Below are positions 26,202 through 34,669 of a stretch of 64,000 nt of DNA, in pieces. The notes beneath the pieces are model-generated. The model worked only from the letters and a program-made list of their open reading frames with translations, had not been told where the DNA came from and ran no database searches. A program made the translations under genes and the position numbers. This stretch comes from Amycolatopsis nigrescens CSC17Ta-90 (GTDB lineage: Bacteria; Actinomycetota; Actinomycetes; Mycobacteriales; Pseudonocardiaceae), in NCBI RefSeq assembly GCF_000384315.1, contig NZ_ARVW01000001.1, forward strand, positions 753,746-817,745, in the 5' to 3' direction. The stretch's first letter is position 1, and every line of letters starts with the position of its first letter.

Positions 26202-27047
26202 TCAGAAGCGGAGGTTGCGGAGGTAGTGGTGGCTGCGGGACGCGGACAGGAGTGGGTCGGCGGGCTGGTCGTGTTCGACCACGTACTCGCGGATGCCGGA
26301 CTGCTCGTGCAGGCGGAAGATGCGCCGGAAGTCGATCGTCCCGTAGCCGACGTCCTCAAAGGACCCGTCGACGGCGCGGTCCTTGACGTGGAAGACCGGG
26401 AACCGGCCGGGGTACTCGGCGAAGTAGCGCACCGGGTCCTGCCCGCCATCCACCGCCCAGTACAGGTCAAGCTCGAAGTTGACGAACCGGGGATCGGTCT
26501 CGCGGACCAGGATGTCGTACAGCGGCAGCCCGTCCACGATCTTGAAGTCGAAACCGTGGTTGTGGTAGAGGAACCGCAGCCCTTCCCGGCGCGCGGCCGC
26601 TCCGGCCGCGCTGAACTCGCCCGCCACCTGCCGGTACCCCGCCGGGTTCTGCAACGAGGACGGCAGCGAGGGCACCACCACGTACCGGACGCCCAGCACC
26701 CGCGCGTTCGCCAGCTCGCGCTGCCAGTCGCCGCGGATGGCGTCCAGGCTCAGGTGGGTCAGCACGGCCCGCAGCCCGGCCCGGTCCAGCATCGCCCGGA
26801 ACGCCTGCGGCGTATGCCCGTAGAGCCCGCTCACCCCGACCGTGGCGTACCCGATGGCGCCCAGCGCGTCCAGCGTGCCCTGCGGGTCGGCCGCCATCAG
26901 GTTCCGGACCGTGTACAGCTGGATGCCGAGATGCCCGGGCGGCACCGCGTGCAACCCCTCCGCCCCCGCACTCGGCACGCCCAGCGCCGTAACTCCGGCG
27001 ACCCCGGCCGCCAGCCGCAGAAACCCCCGCCTAGAAGCGTTTTCCAT
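26202..27047 (-). CDS. Tat-exported sugar phosphate isomerase/epimerase-like TIM barrel
   Basis: A 281-residue paralogue of the protein at 7559. The N-terminus has a classic twin-arginine motif, SRRGFLRLAAG, with a cut near SAGA. The barrel shows LGIQLYTVRNLM, FLYHNHGFDFKIVDG, NFELDLYWAVDGG, FPVFHVKDRAVD and YVVEHDQPAD, the likely metal and substrate residues. ATG 27047 has GGAAGGAG six bases before it; the adjacent in-frame GTG at 27050 is too close to that site. It follows the ThuA/dehydrogenase gene by 23 bases, so the pair probably act together outside the membrane. Confidence 0.86.
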   Translation of the reverse strand: MENASRRGFLRLAAGVAGVTALGVPSAGAEGLHAVPPGHLGIQLYTVRNLMAADPQGTLDALGAIGYATVGVSGLYGHTPQAFRAMLDRAGLRAVLTHLSLDAIRGDWQRELANARVLGVRYVVVPSLPSSLQNPAGYRQVAGEFSAAGAAARREGLRFLYHNHGFDFKIVDGLPLYDILVRETDPRFVNFELDLYWAVDGGQDPVRYFAEYPGRFPVFHVKDRAVDGSFEDVGYGTIDFRRIFRLHEQSGIREYVVEHDQPADPLLSASRSHHYLRNLRF

Positions 27048-27070
27048 CACGAACTCCTTCCGTCGGGGGA

Positions 27071-29260
27071 TCAGCGGCCGTTGGGCAGGTAGTCGATCCG
27101 GTAGATCCCGGCGCCCTCGTTGGAACCGCCGCGCCCGACGCCGACCCCCTCGCCGAAGTCGATGACGTACAGCGAACCGTCCGGGCCGAACTGCGCCTCG
27201 AACGGCTGGATCCAGCTCATCTCACCGAACATGCCGTTGATCGAGAGCAGGTCGCCATGGCGCACCGGCGGGAACCGCGGATCGGTGAAGCTCTGGTCCC
27301 GCTGCTGCACCGACATCGCCTTGAACCACTTGCGGGTCAGCTCGTAGTTCAGCCACTTGCCCTCGTAGTACTGCGGGAACTTGGTCACCAGCGGGTTGGC
27401 CGGGTCGTAGTCGTAGACCGGCCCGCCCATCGGGCCGCCGCCCCCGGTGCCCAGCTCGGGGAACTCCGGGGAAGCCGAGTACCCGTACCACATCCACGCC
27501 GGCGACGCCGGTGGCAGCTCGCGCAGTCCGGTGTTGTTCGGCGAGTCGTTCACCGGCTTCCCGCAGTCGAAGTCGCCGCGGGACTGACCGGTGGCGAAGT
27601 CGAAATCACCGAACGGCGTGTTGTTGCCGGTGCAGTACGGCCAGCCCTGGTTGCTCGGGCCGGTGATCCGGTCGTACTCGACGGTGCCCGCGGGCCCGCG
27701 CCCCGGCACCGCCTGCTTCGCGTCCGGGCCGTACTCGCCGACCAGCAGCGCGTCGCTGAGCGGGTCCACGGTGATCCGGAACGGGTTGCGCACGCCCATC
27801 ACGTAGATCTCCGGACGGGTCTTCTCGGTACCTGGCGCGAACAGGTTGCCGGCCGGCACGGTGTAGCCGCCGTCGTCCTGCGGGGTGATCCGCAGGATCT
27901 TGCCGCGCAGGTCGTTGGTGTTGCCCGCGGTGCCCTGCGCGTCCCAGGCCCGGCGCCCGTCGCGTTCGTCGACCGGGGCGAAACCCTCCGAGCCGAACGG
28001 GTCGGTGTTGTCCCCGGTCGCCACGAACAGGTTGCCGTGCCGGTCGAAGGCGAGCGAGCCGCCCATGTGCACGTTGGCCCTGCCCTCGCCCCGCCAGGTG
28101 GGGATCTCCAGCATCCGCTTCTCGCTGGCCAGGTCCACGGTGTCGCCGGTGACGGTGAACCGCGAGACGTTGACCTGTTTCTTCTCCTTGTCCGAGTACA
28201 GCAGGTAGAGCCAGTTGTTCCGGGCGAAGTCCGGGTCCAGGCTCAGCCCGAGCAGGCCGTCCGACTGGCTGGTCATCTCCAGCGAGTACTGGAAGTCCAG
28301 CGCGGTGGCCACCCGCAGGGTGGACTGGTCGATGATCTTCAGCGCGCCGGTGCGCTGGATGTAGAACACCCGGCGGTCCGGTGCCACGGCCAGTTCGAAC
28401 GGGTCGGCCAGGTCCTTGTCGACCAGCGGCACCCGCTGGAAGCTCCCGTTCTGGGTGGCCGAGCAGTCGCCTTCGGCCGCGCCGGCGGCCCACTCGATCC
28501 CGCCGAGCAGGTGGCCGAGGAACCCGGCGTCGGAGAACTTCTCCTTGGCGTGCCCGCCCGCGGTGAACCAGGAGCGGCCGCCGTCGTAGTTCTGGCACCA
28601 GGACCACGGATGGTCCACGCCCTCGTCCAGCCCGGTGACCCCGTCCCGCACCTTGATCTGGGCCAGGGTGTGCACCTTGCCGGTCGGGTTGACCTTCCAG
28701 TTGTACCACTCCTCGGTCTGCTCCCACAGCTCCGGAAGGTCCTTTGTGGACGGATGCGCCCGGTCCAGCACCTTGACCCTGCCGACCTGCGGCACCGGGT
28801 GCTGGTCGAAGATGGCGCCGACCAGTCCCTCGTACCACTGCCAGTCGCGCTCGCTCGCCGAAGCCGCGTGCAGCCCGGTGAACCCGCCGCCGGCCCGGAT
28901 GTAGCGCTGGAACGCGGCCCGCTGACCGGCGTCGAGCAGGTCGCCGGACTCGGGGGTGGAGTTGGTGTTGTTGAAGATCACCGCGGCGAACTTCGCCAGG
29001 TTCGCGTCGGTGAAGGCGCGCGCGTCGTCGGTGGCCTTGACTGCGAACCCGTGCTCGGCACCGAGCTTCTTGATCGCCTTGATGCCGGCCGGGATGGAGT
29101 CGTGCTCGAAGTTGGTCACCTTGGAGAACACCAGCACGCTGAACCGCGGCGCCGCGTGCGCCGGCAGCACCGAGCCCGCAATCGCCAGCAGCAGCACACC
29201 GAGCAGGATCGCCGTTCTCGCACGGGAACGCGTTCTGGAACGAGCATGGGGACCGGACAT
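27071..29260 (-). CDS. Secreted ThuA-sorbosone dehydrogenase fusion
   Basis: A 729-residue exported protein: signal peptide 1-36 (Arg-rich start, hydrophobic core, AHAAP cut), ThuA domain at about 40-270 (SVLVFSKVTNFEHDSIPAGI, GGRSWFTAGGHAKE), and a glucose/sorbosone dehydrogenase six-bladed propeller at about 290-725 (DGLLGLSLDPDF, TNDLRGKILRITP, MGVRNPFRITVD, EYGPDAK, GIYRIDYLP). It is a short version of the 1534-residue protein at 16520, without PKD, CBM and DUF1080. PQQ-type oxidation of a sugar and ThuA-type handling of a keto-sugar are the likely roles. ATG 29260 follows GGAGAGG. A LacI-like half-palindrome lies upstream at 29309-29320. Confidence 0.88.
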   Translation of the reverse strand: MSGPHARSRTRSRARTAILLGVLLLAIAGSVLPAHAAPRFSVLVFSKVTNFEHDSIPAGIKAIKKLGAEHGFAVKATDDARAFTDANLAKFAAVIFNNTNSTPESGDLLDAGQRAAFQRYIRAGGGFTGLHAASASERDWQWYEGLVGAIFDQHPVPQVGRVKVLDRAHPSTKDLPELWEQTEEWYNWKVNPTGKVHTLAQIKVRDGVTGLDEGVDHPWSWCQNYDGGRSWFTAGGHAKEKFSDAGFLGHLLGGIEWAAGAAEGDCSATQNGSFQRVPLVDKDLADPFELAVAPDRRVFYIQRTGALKIIDQSTLRVATALDFQYSLEMTSQSDGLLGLSLDPDFARNNWLYLLYSDKEKKQVNVSRFTVTGDTVDLASEKRMLEIPTWRGEGRANVHMGGSLAFDRHGNLFVATGDNTDPFGSEGFAPVDERDGRRAWDAQGTAGNTNDLRGKILRITPQDDGGYTVPAGNLFAPGTEKTRPEIYVMGVRNPFRITVDPLSDALLVGEYGPDAKQAVPGRGPAGTVEYDRITGPSNQGWPYCTGNNTPFGDFDFATGQSRGDFDCGKPVNDSPNNTGLRELPPASPAWMWYGYSASPEFPELGTGGGGPMGGPVYDYDPANPLVTKFPQYYEGKWLNYELTRKWFKAMSVQQRDQSFTDPRFPPVRHGDLLSINGMFGEMSWIQPFEAQFGPDGSLYVIDFGEGVGVGRGGSNEGAGIYRIDYLPNGR

Positions 29261-29308
29261 GACGACCTCTCCGTTGAGATGCGAAATGTTTCCTGAACCT
29301 GCCGTGTT

Positions 29309-29320
29309 GAAGGCGCTTAC
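29309..29320. promoter_or_regulatory. Candidate LacI-family operator upstream of the ThuA fusion
   Basis: GAAGGCGCTTAC is an imperfect palindrome with the GCGC core seen at 33330-33355 and 34637-34650. It lies 49 bases before the gene starting at 29260, a fitting place for a repressor. Confidence 0.45.
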
Positions 29321-29357
29321 TCGTTAGTCGTGTTTGAGACGCCGGGAAAAGCGGGGA

Positions 29358-30527
29358 TCAGAGGACGAGGCCGGGCACCTCGATCCGGCGCCCCTCGCGC
29401 CAGGCCCGCAGGCCGAGTTCGGCCAGCTGTACGCCCCTGGCGCCGGCCAGGAAGTCCCACGGGAACTCGGCACCGGACACCACGTGCTTGAGGAACAGCT
29501 CCCACTGCACCTTGAAGCCGTTGTCGAACTCGGCGTTGTCCGGGACCTCCTGCCACTGCTCCCGGAACGACTCGGTGCCGGGCAGGTCCGGGTTCCACAC
29601 CGGCTTCGGCGTGGTCGCGCGATGCTGCACCCGGCAGCGGCGCAGCCCGGCCACCGCGCTGCCGGAAGTACCGTCCACCTGGAACTCCACCAGCTCGTCC
29701 CGGAACACCCTGGTGGTCCAGGACGAGTTGATCTGCGCGATGATCCCGCCGTCCAGCTCGAAGATGCCGTAGGCCGCGTCGTCCGCGGTGCAGGCATAAG
29801 GCCGGCCCCGCTCGTCCACCCGCTCCGGGACGTGCGTCGCGGCAAGGCACTGCACCGAGCGCACCGGCGCGAACGTCTCCTCCAGCACGTACCGCCAGTG
29901 GCAGAACATGTCCGAAACGATCCCGCCGCCGTCCTCGGTGCGGTAGTTCCACGACGGCCGCTGCGCCTCCTGCCAGTCCCCCTCGAACACCCAGTACCCG
30001 AACTCCCCGCGCACCGACAGGATGCGGCCGAAGAAGCCGCCGTCCACCAGCCGTTTCAGCTTCCGCAGCCCGGGCAGGAACAGCTTGTCCTGCACCACCC
30101 CCGCCTTGACCCCCGCCGCACGCGCCAGCCTGGCCAGCTCCAGCGCGCCCTCGGTGTCCTCCGCGATCGGCTTCTCGGTGTAGACGTGCAGCCCCGCTTG
30201 GATCGCCCGGCGCACCGCGTCCGGGCGCGCACCGGTCACCTGCGCGTCGAAGTAGATCTCCGCCCCCGGTGCGGCCAGCGCCTCGCCGAGATCGGTGGTC
30301 CACCGGTCAAGGCCGTGCTTCTTGGCCAGCGCGGCGAGCTTGCCCGCGTCCCGGCCGACCAGCACCGGTTCCGGCCAGACCACCGTGCCGTCGGCGAGCC
30401 GCAGCCCGCCCTCCTCGCGGATGGCCAGTATCGAGCGCAGCAGGTGCTGGCGATACCCCATCCGCCCGGTGACCCCGTTCATCACGATCCCGATGGACCG
30501 CTCCGAACCGGCGGGAGCGCCGTTCAT
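29358..30527 (-). CDS. Gfo/Idh/MocA-family oxidoreductase
   Basis: A 389-residue NAD(P)-dependent dehydrogenase, different in sequence from the one at 21186. It has IGIVMNGVTGRMGYRQHL at the N-terminus, an active-site GLHVYTEKPIAEDTEGAL, and C-terminal GGGIVSDMFCHWRYVLEE and INSSWTTRVFRDELVEFQVDG. ATG 30527 overlaps the ABC ATPase stop by ATGA. The N-terminal Rossmann turn is longer than usual. It probably oxidises a sugar acid or cyclitol brought in by the neighbouring importer. Confidence 0.86.
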   Translation of the reverse strand: MNGAPAGSERSIGIVMNGVTGRMGYRQHLLRSILAIREEGGLRLADGTVVWPEPVLVGRDAGKLAALAKKHGLDRWTTDLGEALAAPGAEIYFDAQVTGARPDAVRRAIQAGLHVYTEKPIAEDTEGALELARLARAAGVKAGVVQDKLFLPGLRKLKRLVDGGFFGRILSVRGEFGYWVFEGDWQEAQRPSWNYRTEDGGGIVSDMFCHWRYVLEETFAPVRSVQCLAATHVPERVDERGRPYACTADDAAYGIFELDGGIIAQINSSWTTRVFRDELVEFQVDGTSGSAVAGLRRCRVQHRATTPKPVWNPDLPGTESFREQWQEVPDNAEFDNGFKVQWELFLKHVVSGAEFPWDFLAGARGVQLAELGLRAWREGRRIEVPGLVL

Positions 30528-31369
30528 GAATCCTCCATCCCGTTCGAGGCGGCACCGAGATGCGCCCGGATGTGCCTGGTCGCCCGCGCGAACTCGGGCT
30601 CCGACATGGTCTTGCCGTAGTCGCGCTCCACCGGCAGGTCCACTTCGACCACCCCGGCCACGGTGCCCGGCCGCGCGGTCATCATCACCACCCGGTCGGC
30701 GAGGTACACCGCCTCCGCGATGGAGTGCGTGACCAGCAGCACGGTCGTGCCGGTTTCGCGCCAGATCCGCCGCAGCTCCACGTTCATCTGCTCCCTGGTC
30801 AGCGCGTCGAGCGCGCCGAAGGGCTCGTCCATCAGCAGCACCGGCGGCCGGTGCAGCAGCGCCCGGCACAACGCGACCCGCTGCTGCATCCCGCCGGAAA
30901 GCTCGTGCGGATAGGCGTCCTCGAACCCGGTGAGCCCGGTCATCGCGATCAGCTCGTCCGCCCTGGCCGCCGCCGCGTCGGCGGGCATCCGGCGCATCTC
31001 CGCCTGCAGCAGGATGTTCTTGCGCGCCGAGCGCCACTCCAGCAGCGCGGCGCGCTGGAACACGTAGCCGACGTCCCGCCGCGGCCCGGTGACCGGCTCG
31101 CCGAGCAGCCGGACATTCCCGCCGGAGGGCATCAGCAGCCCGGAAGCCAGCTTCAGCAGGGTCGACTTGCCGCAGCCGGACGGGCCGACGATCGCCACGA
31201 ACTCCCCTGGCGCGACGCGCAGCGAAACGTCCGACAGCGCCGAAACGTCCTTCTTGCGCGTGCGGAAGCGGACCGCCACGTCGTCCATCTCGACCGCGTG
31301 CCCCTGGATTGCTTCGGGCTCGCGCTGTCCCGCGCGCTGCACGGTGCTGTTCCCCGGCATCCGGCTCAT
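30524..31369 (-). CDS. ABC transporter ATPase (nitrate/sulfonate/taurine type)
   Basis: A 281-residue SsuB/TauB-like ATPase. Walker A is VGPSGCGKST, the Q-loop YVFQRAALLEW, the signature LSGGMQQRVALCRALL, Walker B LLMDEPFGALD and the H-loop VTHSIAEA. The first 25 residues are an extra tail. It overlaps the lipoprotein gene before it and the Gfo/Idh gene after it by four bases each. With the permease at 32413 and lipoprotein at 31366 it makes a full importer. Confidence 0.9.
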   Translation of the reverse strand: MSRMPGNSTVQRAGQREPEAIQGHAVEMDDVAVRFRTRKKDVSALSDVSLRVAPGEFVAIVGPSGCGKSTLLKLASGLLMPSGGNVRLLGEPVTGPRRDVGYVFQRAALLEWRSARKNILLQAEMRRMPADAAAARADELIAMTGLTGFEDAYPHELSGGMQQRVALCRALLHRPPVLLMDEPFGALDALTREQMNVELRRIWRETGTTVLLVTHSIAEAVYLADRVVMMTARPGTVAGVVEVDLPVERDYGKTMSEPEFARATRHIRAHLGAASNGMEDS

Positions 31370-32385
31370 CCCTTCGACGCGAAGCTCGCGTCCCAGTAGG
31401 CACTGGGCTCCTGGACCTTCTGGATCACCCCGGCGGCGGCGAACACGTCGATCGTGCGCTGCCAGTCCGCCTCCGCGTTCACGCCCGGCGCCTTCCCCTC
31501 GGTGGCCGGGGTGTGCAGCAGCTCCAGCGTCTTGCCGAACTGCTCGGTGAGCACCGCCGACGACGGCAGCTGCTCGGACGCGCCCTTCATCGCCTCGACC
31601 GCGCCCGGCCGGTCCCCGCCCGCCGCCGTCCAGGACTCCGCCGACGCGGCTACCATGCGCTGCACCAGGTCCTTCTTCTCGGCCAGGTTGCGCTCGGCGG
31701 TCAGCAGCCCGTTGCTGAAGAAGTTCAGGCCGTGGTCGGCGAAACGCAGGTAGGAAACCTGCTTGCCGGCCTTCTCCTGCATGGTCGGCCCCTGGTCGGT
31801 GGCGTAGCCGAGCAGCCCGTCGGTCTGCCCGGACAGCACCGCGGCCATCTTGCCCGCGGCGTCGGTGTTCTGCAGGGTCACGTCCGTCTCGCCGAGCCCG
31901 GCCGAGGAGAGGAACGCCGGGAAGGTCTTGCTCAGCGCGTCGCCCGCGGTGCTGGCGATCTTCTTGCCCTTGAGGTCGGCCGGGGAAGCGATGGCCTTGT
32001 CCGAGAAGAACTGCACCGAGGACGGGGTGGTCTGCAGGAACACCCCGACGCTCTTGATCTTCAGCCCCTGCCCCACCCCGGCCAGCAGCGCCGGCGTGTC
32101 CGCCCAGCCGAAGTCGGTCTGCCCGGCCGCGGTGGCCTGCACGGTCTTCTGCGAACCCTGGCCGGACTGCACGGTCAGGTCGATCCCGTGTTTGGCGTAG
32201 ATCCCCTTCGCCTTGCCGTAGTAGAACGGCGCGTGCTCACCGTAGGGGTACCAGTTCAGGGTCAGCGTCACCTTGTCCAGCTGCTTGCCGTCCGCGCCGG
32301 TGGTCGTGGCCTGGTCCGAGCCACCGCAACCGGTGGCGAAGACCAGCAGGGCGGCGAAACCGGCCGCCAGTGCCCCGAGTTTCAT
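31366..32385 (-). CDS. ABC transporter substrate-binding lipoprotein (NMT1/SsuA type)
   Basis: A 339-residue lipoprotein with lipobox ATGC (after a Leu/Ala-rich leader). The body is NMT1/THI5-like: TLTLNWYPYGEHAPFYYGKAK, QTDFGWADTPALLAG, LKGKKIASTAGD. These bind small amines, sulfonates, pyrimidine precursors or similar. The location between a LacI regulator and a sugar dehydrogenase suggests an unusual, perhaps sugar-like, ligand. It follows the permease by 27 bases; a small perfect hairpin ACTACA-GCGT-TGTAGT spans 32412-32427 in the junction. Confidence 0.88.
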   Translation of the reverse strand: MKLGALAAGFAALLVFATGCGGSDQATTTGADGKQLDKVTLTLNWYPYGEHAPFYYGKAKGIYAKHGIDLTVQSGQGSQKTVQATAAGQTDFGWADTPALLAGVGQGLKIKSVGVFLQTTPSSVQFFSDKAIASPADLKGKKIASTAGDALSKTFPAFLSSAGLGETDVTLQNTDAAGKMAAVLSGQTDGLLGYATDQGPTMQEKAGKQVSYLRFADHGLNFFSNGLLTAERNLAEKKDLVQRMVAASAESWTAAGGDRPGAVEAMKGASEQLPSSAVLTEQFGKTLELLHTPATEGKAPGVNAEADWQRTIDVFAAAGVIQKVQEPSAYWDASFASKG

Positions 32386-32412
32386 GGAACGTCTCCCTAC
32401 AGCATCGAAGTA

Positions 32413-33270
32413 CTACAGCGTTGTAGTCACGGAATCCGTACGGCGGCTGGCGTGCCAGGGCAGGACGAGGTGCTCGGCCCACTCCACGAGCACGAACAGC
32501 AGCACGCCGAGCAGCGACATGATCAGCAGGCCGGCGAACAGCACCGGGGTGTCGAGGTTGCCGTTGGCCTGCAGGATCACGTAACCGAGCCCCTGGTCGG
32601 CGCCGACGAACTCGCCGACGACCGCGCCGGTGACCGCCATCGTGGCGGCCACCTTGAGCCCGGCGAACAGATGCGGCAGCGACGCCGGGAAGCGGATCTT
32701 CCAGAACGTCTGGCCCGGCTTGGCGCCCATGGTGGCGGAGAGCTCCAGCATCTCCGGGTCGATCGCCTTCAGCCCGGTCACCATCGAGATGACCACCGGG
32801 AAGAACGCCATCAGCACCGCGACCACGATCTTCGGCCCGAGGCCGAAACCCAGCCACACCACGAACAGCGGCGCGATCGCGATCTTCGGGATCACCTGTG
32901 CGAACAGCAGCAGCGGGTAGAGCGTCTTCTCCACGGTGGCCGAGCTGACCATCACCACCGCCGCGAAGACGCCGATGGCCGCGGCGATCGCGAACCCGAG
33001 CAGGGTCTCGTAGGCGGTGGTCCAGGTATTCTCCCAGAAGTACTCCGGCTTCGCGGTGATCGCCCCGAGCGTGTCCCCCGGCGAGGGCACCAGGTACGGT
33101 TCGATCAGCCCGGCCGCGGTTACCCCCCACCAGGCCACCAGCAGGACCAGCAGCAGGGCGAACGGCCGCCAGGCGCGTTCGGCGAACCCCGCCAGCCGCG
33201 CGCCGGCGCTCGGCCCGCGGCGCTCGGTCACCCCGCTCGCCCGTGCCCCGGCCTCGTTCTGCAGGACCAT
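32413..33270 (-). CDS. ABC transporter permease (nitrate/sulfonate/taurine type)
   Basis: A 285-residue inner-membrane protein with about six helices. The EAA-type coupling motif lies around ELSATMGAKPGQTFWKIRFP, and AVVGEFVGADQGLGYVI is typical of SsuC/TauC permeases. ATG 33270 has GGAGAGG six bases before it. It is the first gene of the minus-strand operon and diverges from the LacI gene across a 147-base gap with two operator-like repeats. Confidence 0.9.
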   Translation of the reverse strand: MVLQNEAGARASGVTERRGPSAGARLAGFAERAWRPFALLLVLLVAWWGVTAAGLIEPYLVPSPGDTLGAITAKPEYFWENTWTTAYETLLGFAIAAAIGVFAAVVMVSSATVEKTLYPLLLFAQVIPKIAIAPLFVVWLGFGLGPKIVVAVLMAFFPVVISMVTGLKAIDPEMLELSATMGAKPGQTFWKIRFPASLPHLFAGLKVAATMAVTGAVVGEFVGADQGLGYVILQANGNLDTPVLFAGLLIMSLLGVLLFVLVEWAEHLVLPWHASRRTDSVTTTL

Positions 33271-33329
33271 GACCCTCTCCGTTCTCACGCCGGATCGGCC
33301 GACCACTCGAACGTGCGGTTCCGAGTGTC

Positions 33330-33355
33330 TGAATGCGCTTTCTGAATGCGCTTTC
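33330..33355. promoter_or_regulatory. Tandem LacI-family operator-like repeats
   Basis: Two exact tandem copies of TGAATGCGCTTTC (33330-33342 and 33343-33355). Each holds the GCGCTTTC half of the AGAAAGCGCTTTCT palindrome found at 34637. They sit between the divergent importer and LacI genes, where a repressor could control both. Confidence 0.7.
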
Positions 33356-33417
33356 AGGTAGAGTAGGCACGGCTGGACATTCCGGTCAAGAAGCGGCGAC
33401 CTCGCGGAGGAGACACC

Positions 33418-34449
33418 ATGAACGGCCGGCCACATGTGACACTGGAGGATGTGGCCCGCTCGGCCAAAGTGTCACTGGCGACCGCGTCCAGGGTGCTCAA
33501 CGGCACCACGAACGTCCGCTCGGACCTGCGGGAGCGGGTGGTGTCCGCGGCCGCGGACCTGGCCTACACGCCGAACGCGCACGCGCAGGCACTGGCCGGC
33601 GCGTCCCACCGCACGGTCGGTGTGATCTGCCACGACGTCAGCGACCCGTACTTCGCCGCGATCGCCCGCGGGGTGATGCGGGTGGCCGGGGACAACGGGC
33701 TGCTGGTGATGCTGGCCAGCACCTTCCGCGATCCGCAGAAGGAGATCGCCTACGTCTCGATGCTGCGCGCCCAGCGGGCTTCGGCGATCCTGCTGATCGG
33801 CTCCGGGTTCGAGAACCGCACCTGGGAACGCGCGATGGCCGCCGAACTGGACCCGTACCGCCGCGGCGGCGGACAGGTCGCGGTGGTCAGCAGGCATCGC
33901 AGCCTCAAGGTGGACACCGTGCAGCCGGAGAACCGCGAAGGCGCGGCCGAGTTGGCGCTGGCCCTGCTGGAAATGGGGCACCGCCGGTTCGCGGTGCTCT
34001 GCGGGCCGCGCGCGCTGACCACGGTGATCGACCGGCTCGGCGGCTTCCGCGACGCGCTCGCCGACGCCGGGGTCGAACTGTCCGAAGAGGACATTGTCGA
34101 AGCACCGTTCACCAGGGACGGCGGCTACGACGCGATGAAGCAGCTGCTCGCCGCCGGCAGCAAGGCGACCTGCGTCTTCGCCGTCACCGACGTGATGGCG
34201 ATCGGCGCGCTCACCGCGCTGCGGGAGGCGGGCGTGTCCGTGCCGGACGAGCTGTCGCTCGCCGGTTTCGACGACATCCCGGTGGTACGGGACATGAGCC
34301 CGCCGCTGACCACAGTGGCCCTCCCGCTGGAAGAACTCGGCGAACAAGCGATGAAACTCGCCGTGGAACGCGGCCCCGGTACCCGAAGCCGGATCAAACG
34401 CCTCTCCGGCGAAGTAGTCCTGCGCGCCAGCACCTCCCCTCCCCGCTGA
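33418..34449 (+). CDS. LacI-family transcriptional regulator
   Basis: A 343-residue repressor. The N-terminal HTH is VTLEDVARSAKVSLATASRVLNG, followed by the hinge helix region NAHAQALA. The rest is a periplasmic-binding-like effector domain (VGVICHDVSDPYFAAIARGV, GHRRFAVLCGP, DELSLAGFDDIPVVRDMSPPLTTV). ATG 33418 follows GGAGGAGACACC. It likely controls itself, the divergent NMT1-type importer operon and the DUF993-TIM genes at 34670, all of which have GCGCTTTC sites, with a sugar or cyclitol as inducer. Confidence 0.92.
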   Translation: MNGRPHVTLEDVARSAKVSLATASRVLNGTTNVRSDLRERVVSAAADLAYTPNAHAQALAGASHRTVGVICHDVSDPYFAAIARGVMRVAGDNGLLVMLASTFRDPQKEIAYVSMLRAQRASAILLIGSGFENRTWERAMAAELDPYRRGGGQVAVVSRHRSLKVDTVQPENREGAAELALALLEMGHRRFAVLCGPRALTTVIDRLGGFRDALADAGVELSEEDIVEAPFTRDGGYDAMKQLLAAGSKATCVFAVTDVMAIGALTALREAGVSVPDELSLAGFDDIPVVRDMSPPLTTVALPLEELGEQAMKLAVERGPGTRSRIKRLSGEVVLRASTSPPR

Positions 34450-34459
34450 CCCCGGCTGA

Positions 34460-34593
34460 CGTGTTTGCCCGCCACGTCGCCGTGTTTGCCCCCTGCATCG
34501 CCGAGTTGGCCGATCACGTCAGCGATGTATCGCCGCGGAGGGCCAACTCGGTGACGGGAACGGCCGACACGGCGACGTAGACGGCAAACACGG
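34460..34593. repeat. Nested inverted repeats of the GTTTGCC / AGTTGGCC family
   Basis: Two perfect 11-base inverted repeats are nested: CCGTGTTTGCC (34480-34490) with GGCAAACACGG (34583-34593), and CCGAGTTGGCC (34501-34511) with GGCCAACTCGG (34541-34551). Another CGTGTTTGCC copy lies at 34460-34469. The GGCCAACTC word also recurs at 53951-53986. It fills most of the 220-base gap between the LacI and DUF993 genes and may end the LacI transcript. Confidence 0.7.
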
Positions 34594-34636
34594 ACTCGGG
34601 ACTCTTGTCCGCGGTGCGGGGTTGGCTTACCGTTAG

Positions 34637-34650
34637 AGAAAGCGCTTTCT
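34637..34650. promoter_or_regulatory. LacI-family operator
   Basis: AGAAAGCGCTTTCT is a perfect 14-base palindrome with the central CG of LacI/GalR-type sites. It lies 20 bases before the DUF993 gene start (34670), overlapping the likely promoter, so the LacI protein encoded just upstream probably represses this gene pair. Confidence 0.75.
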
Positions 34651-34669
34651 TAGCTACGGAGGACGGCAG

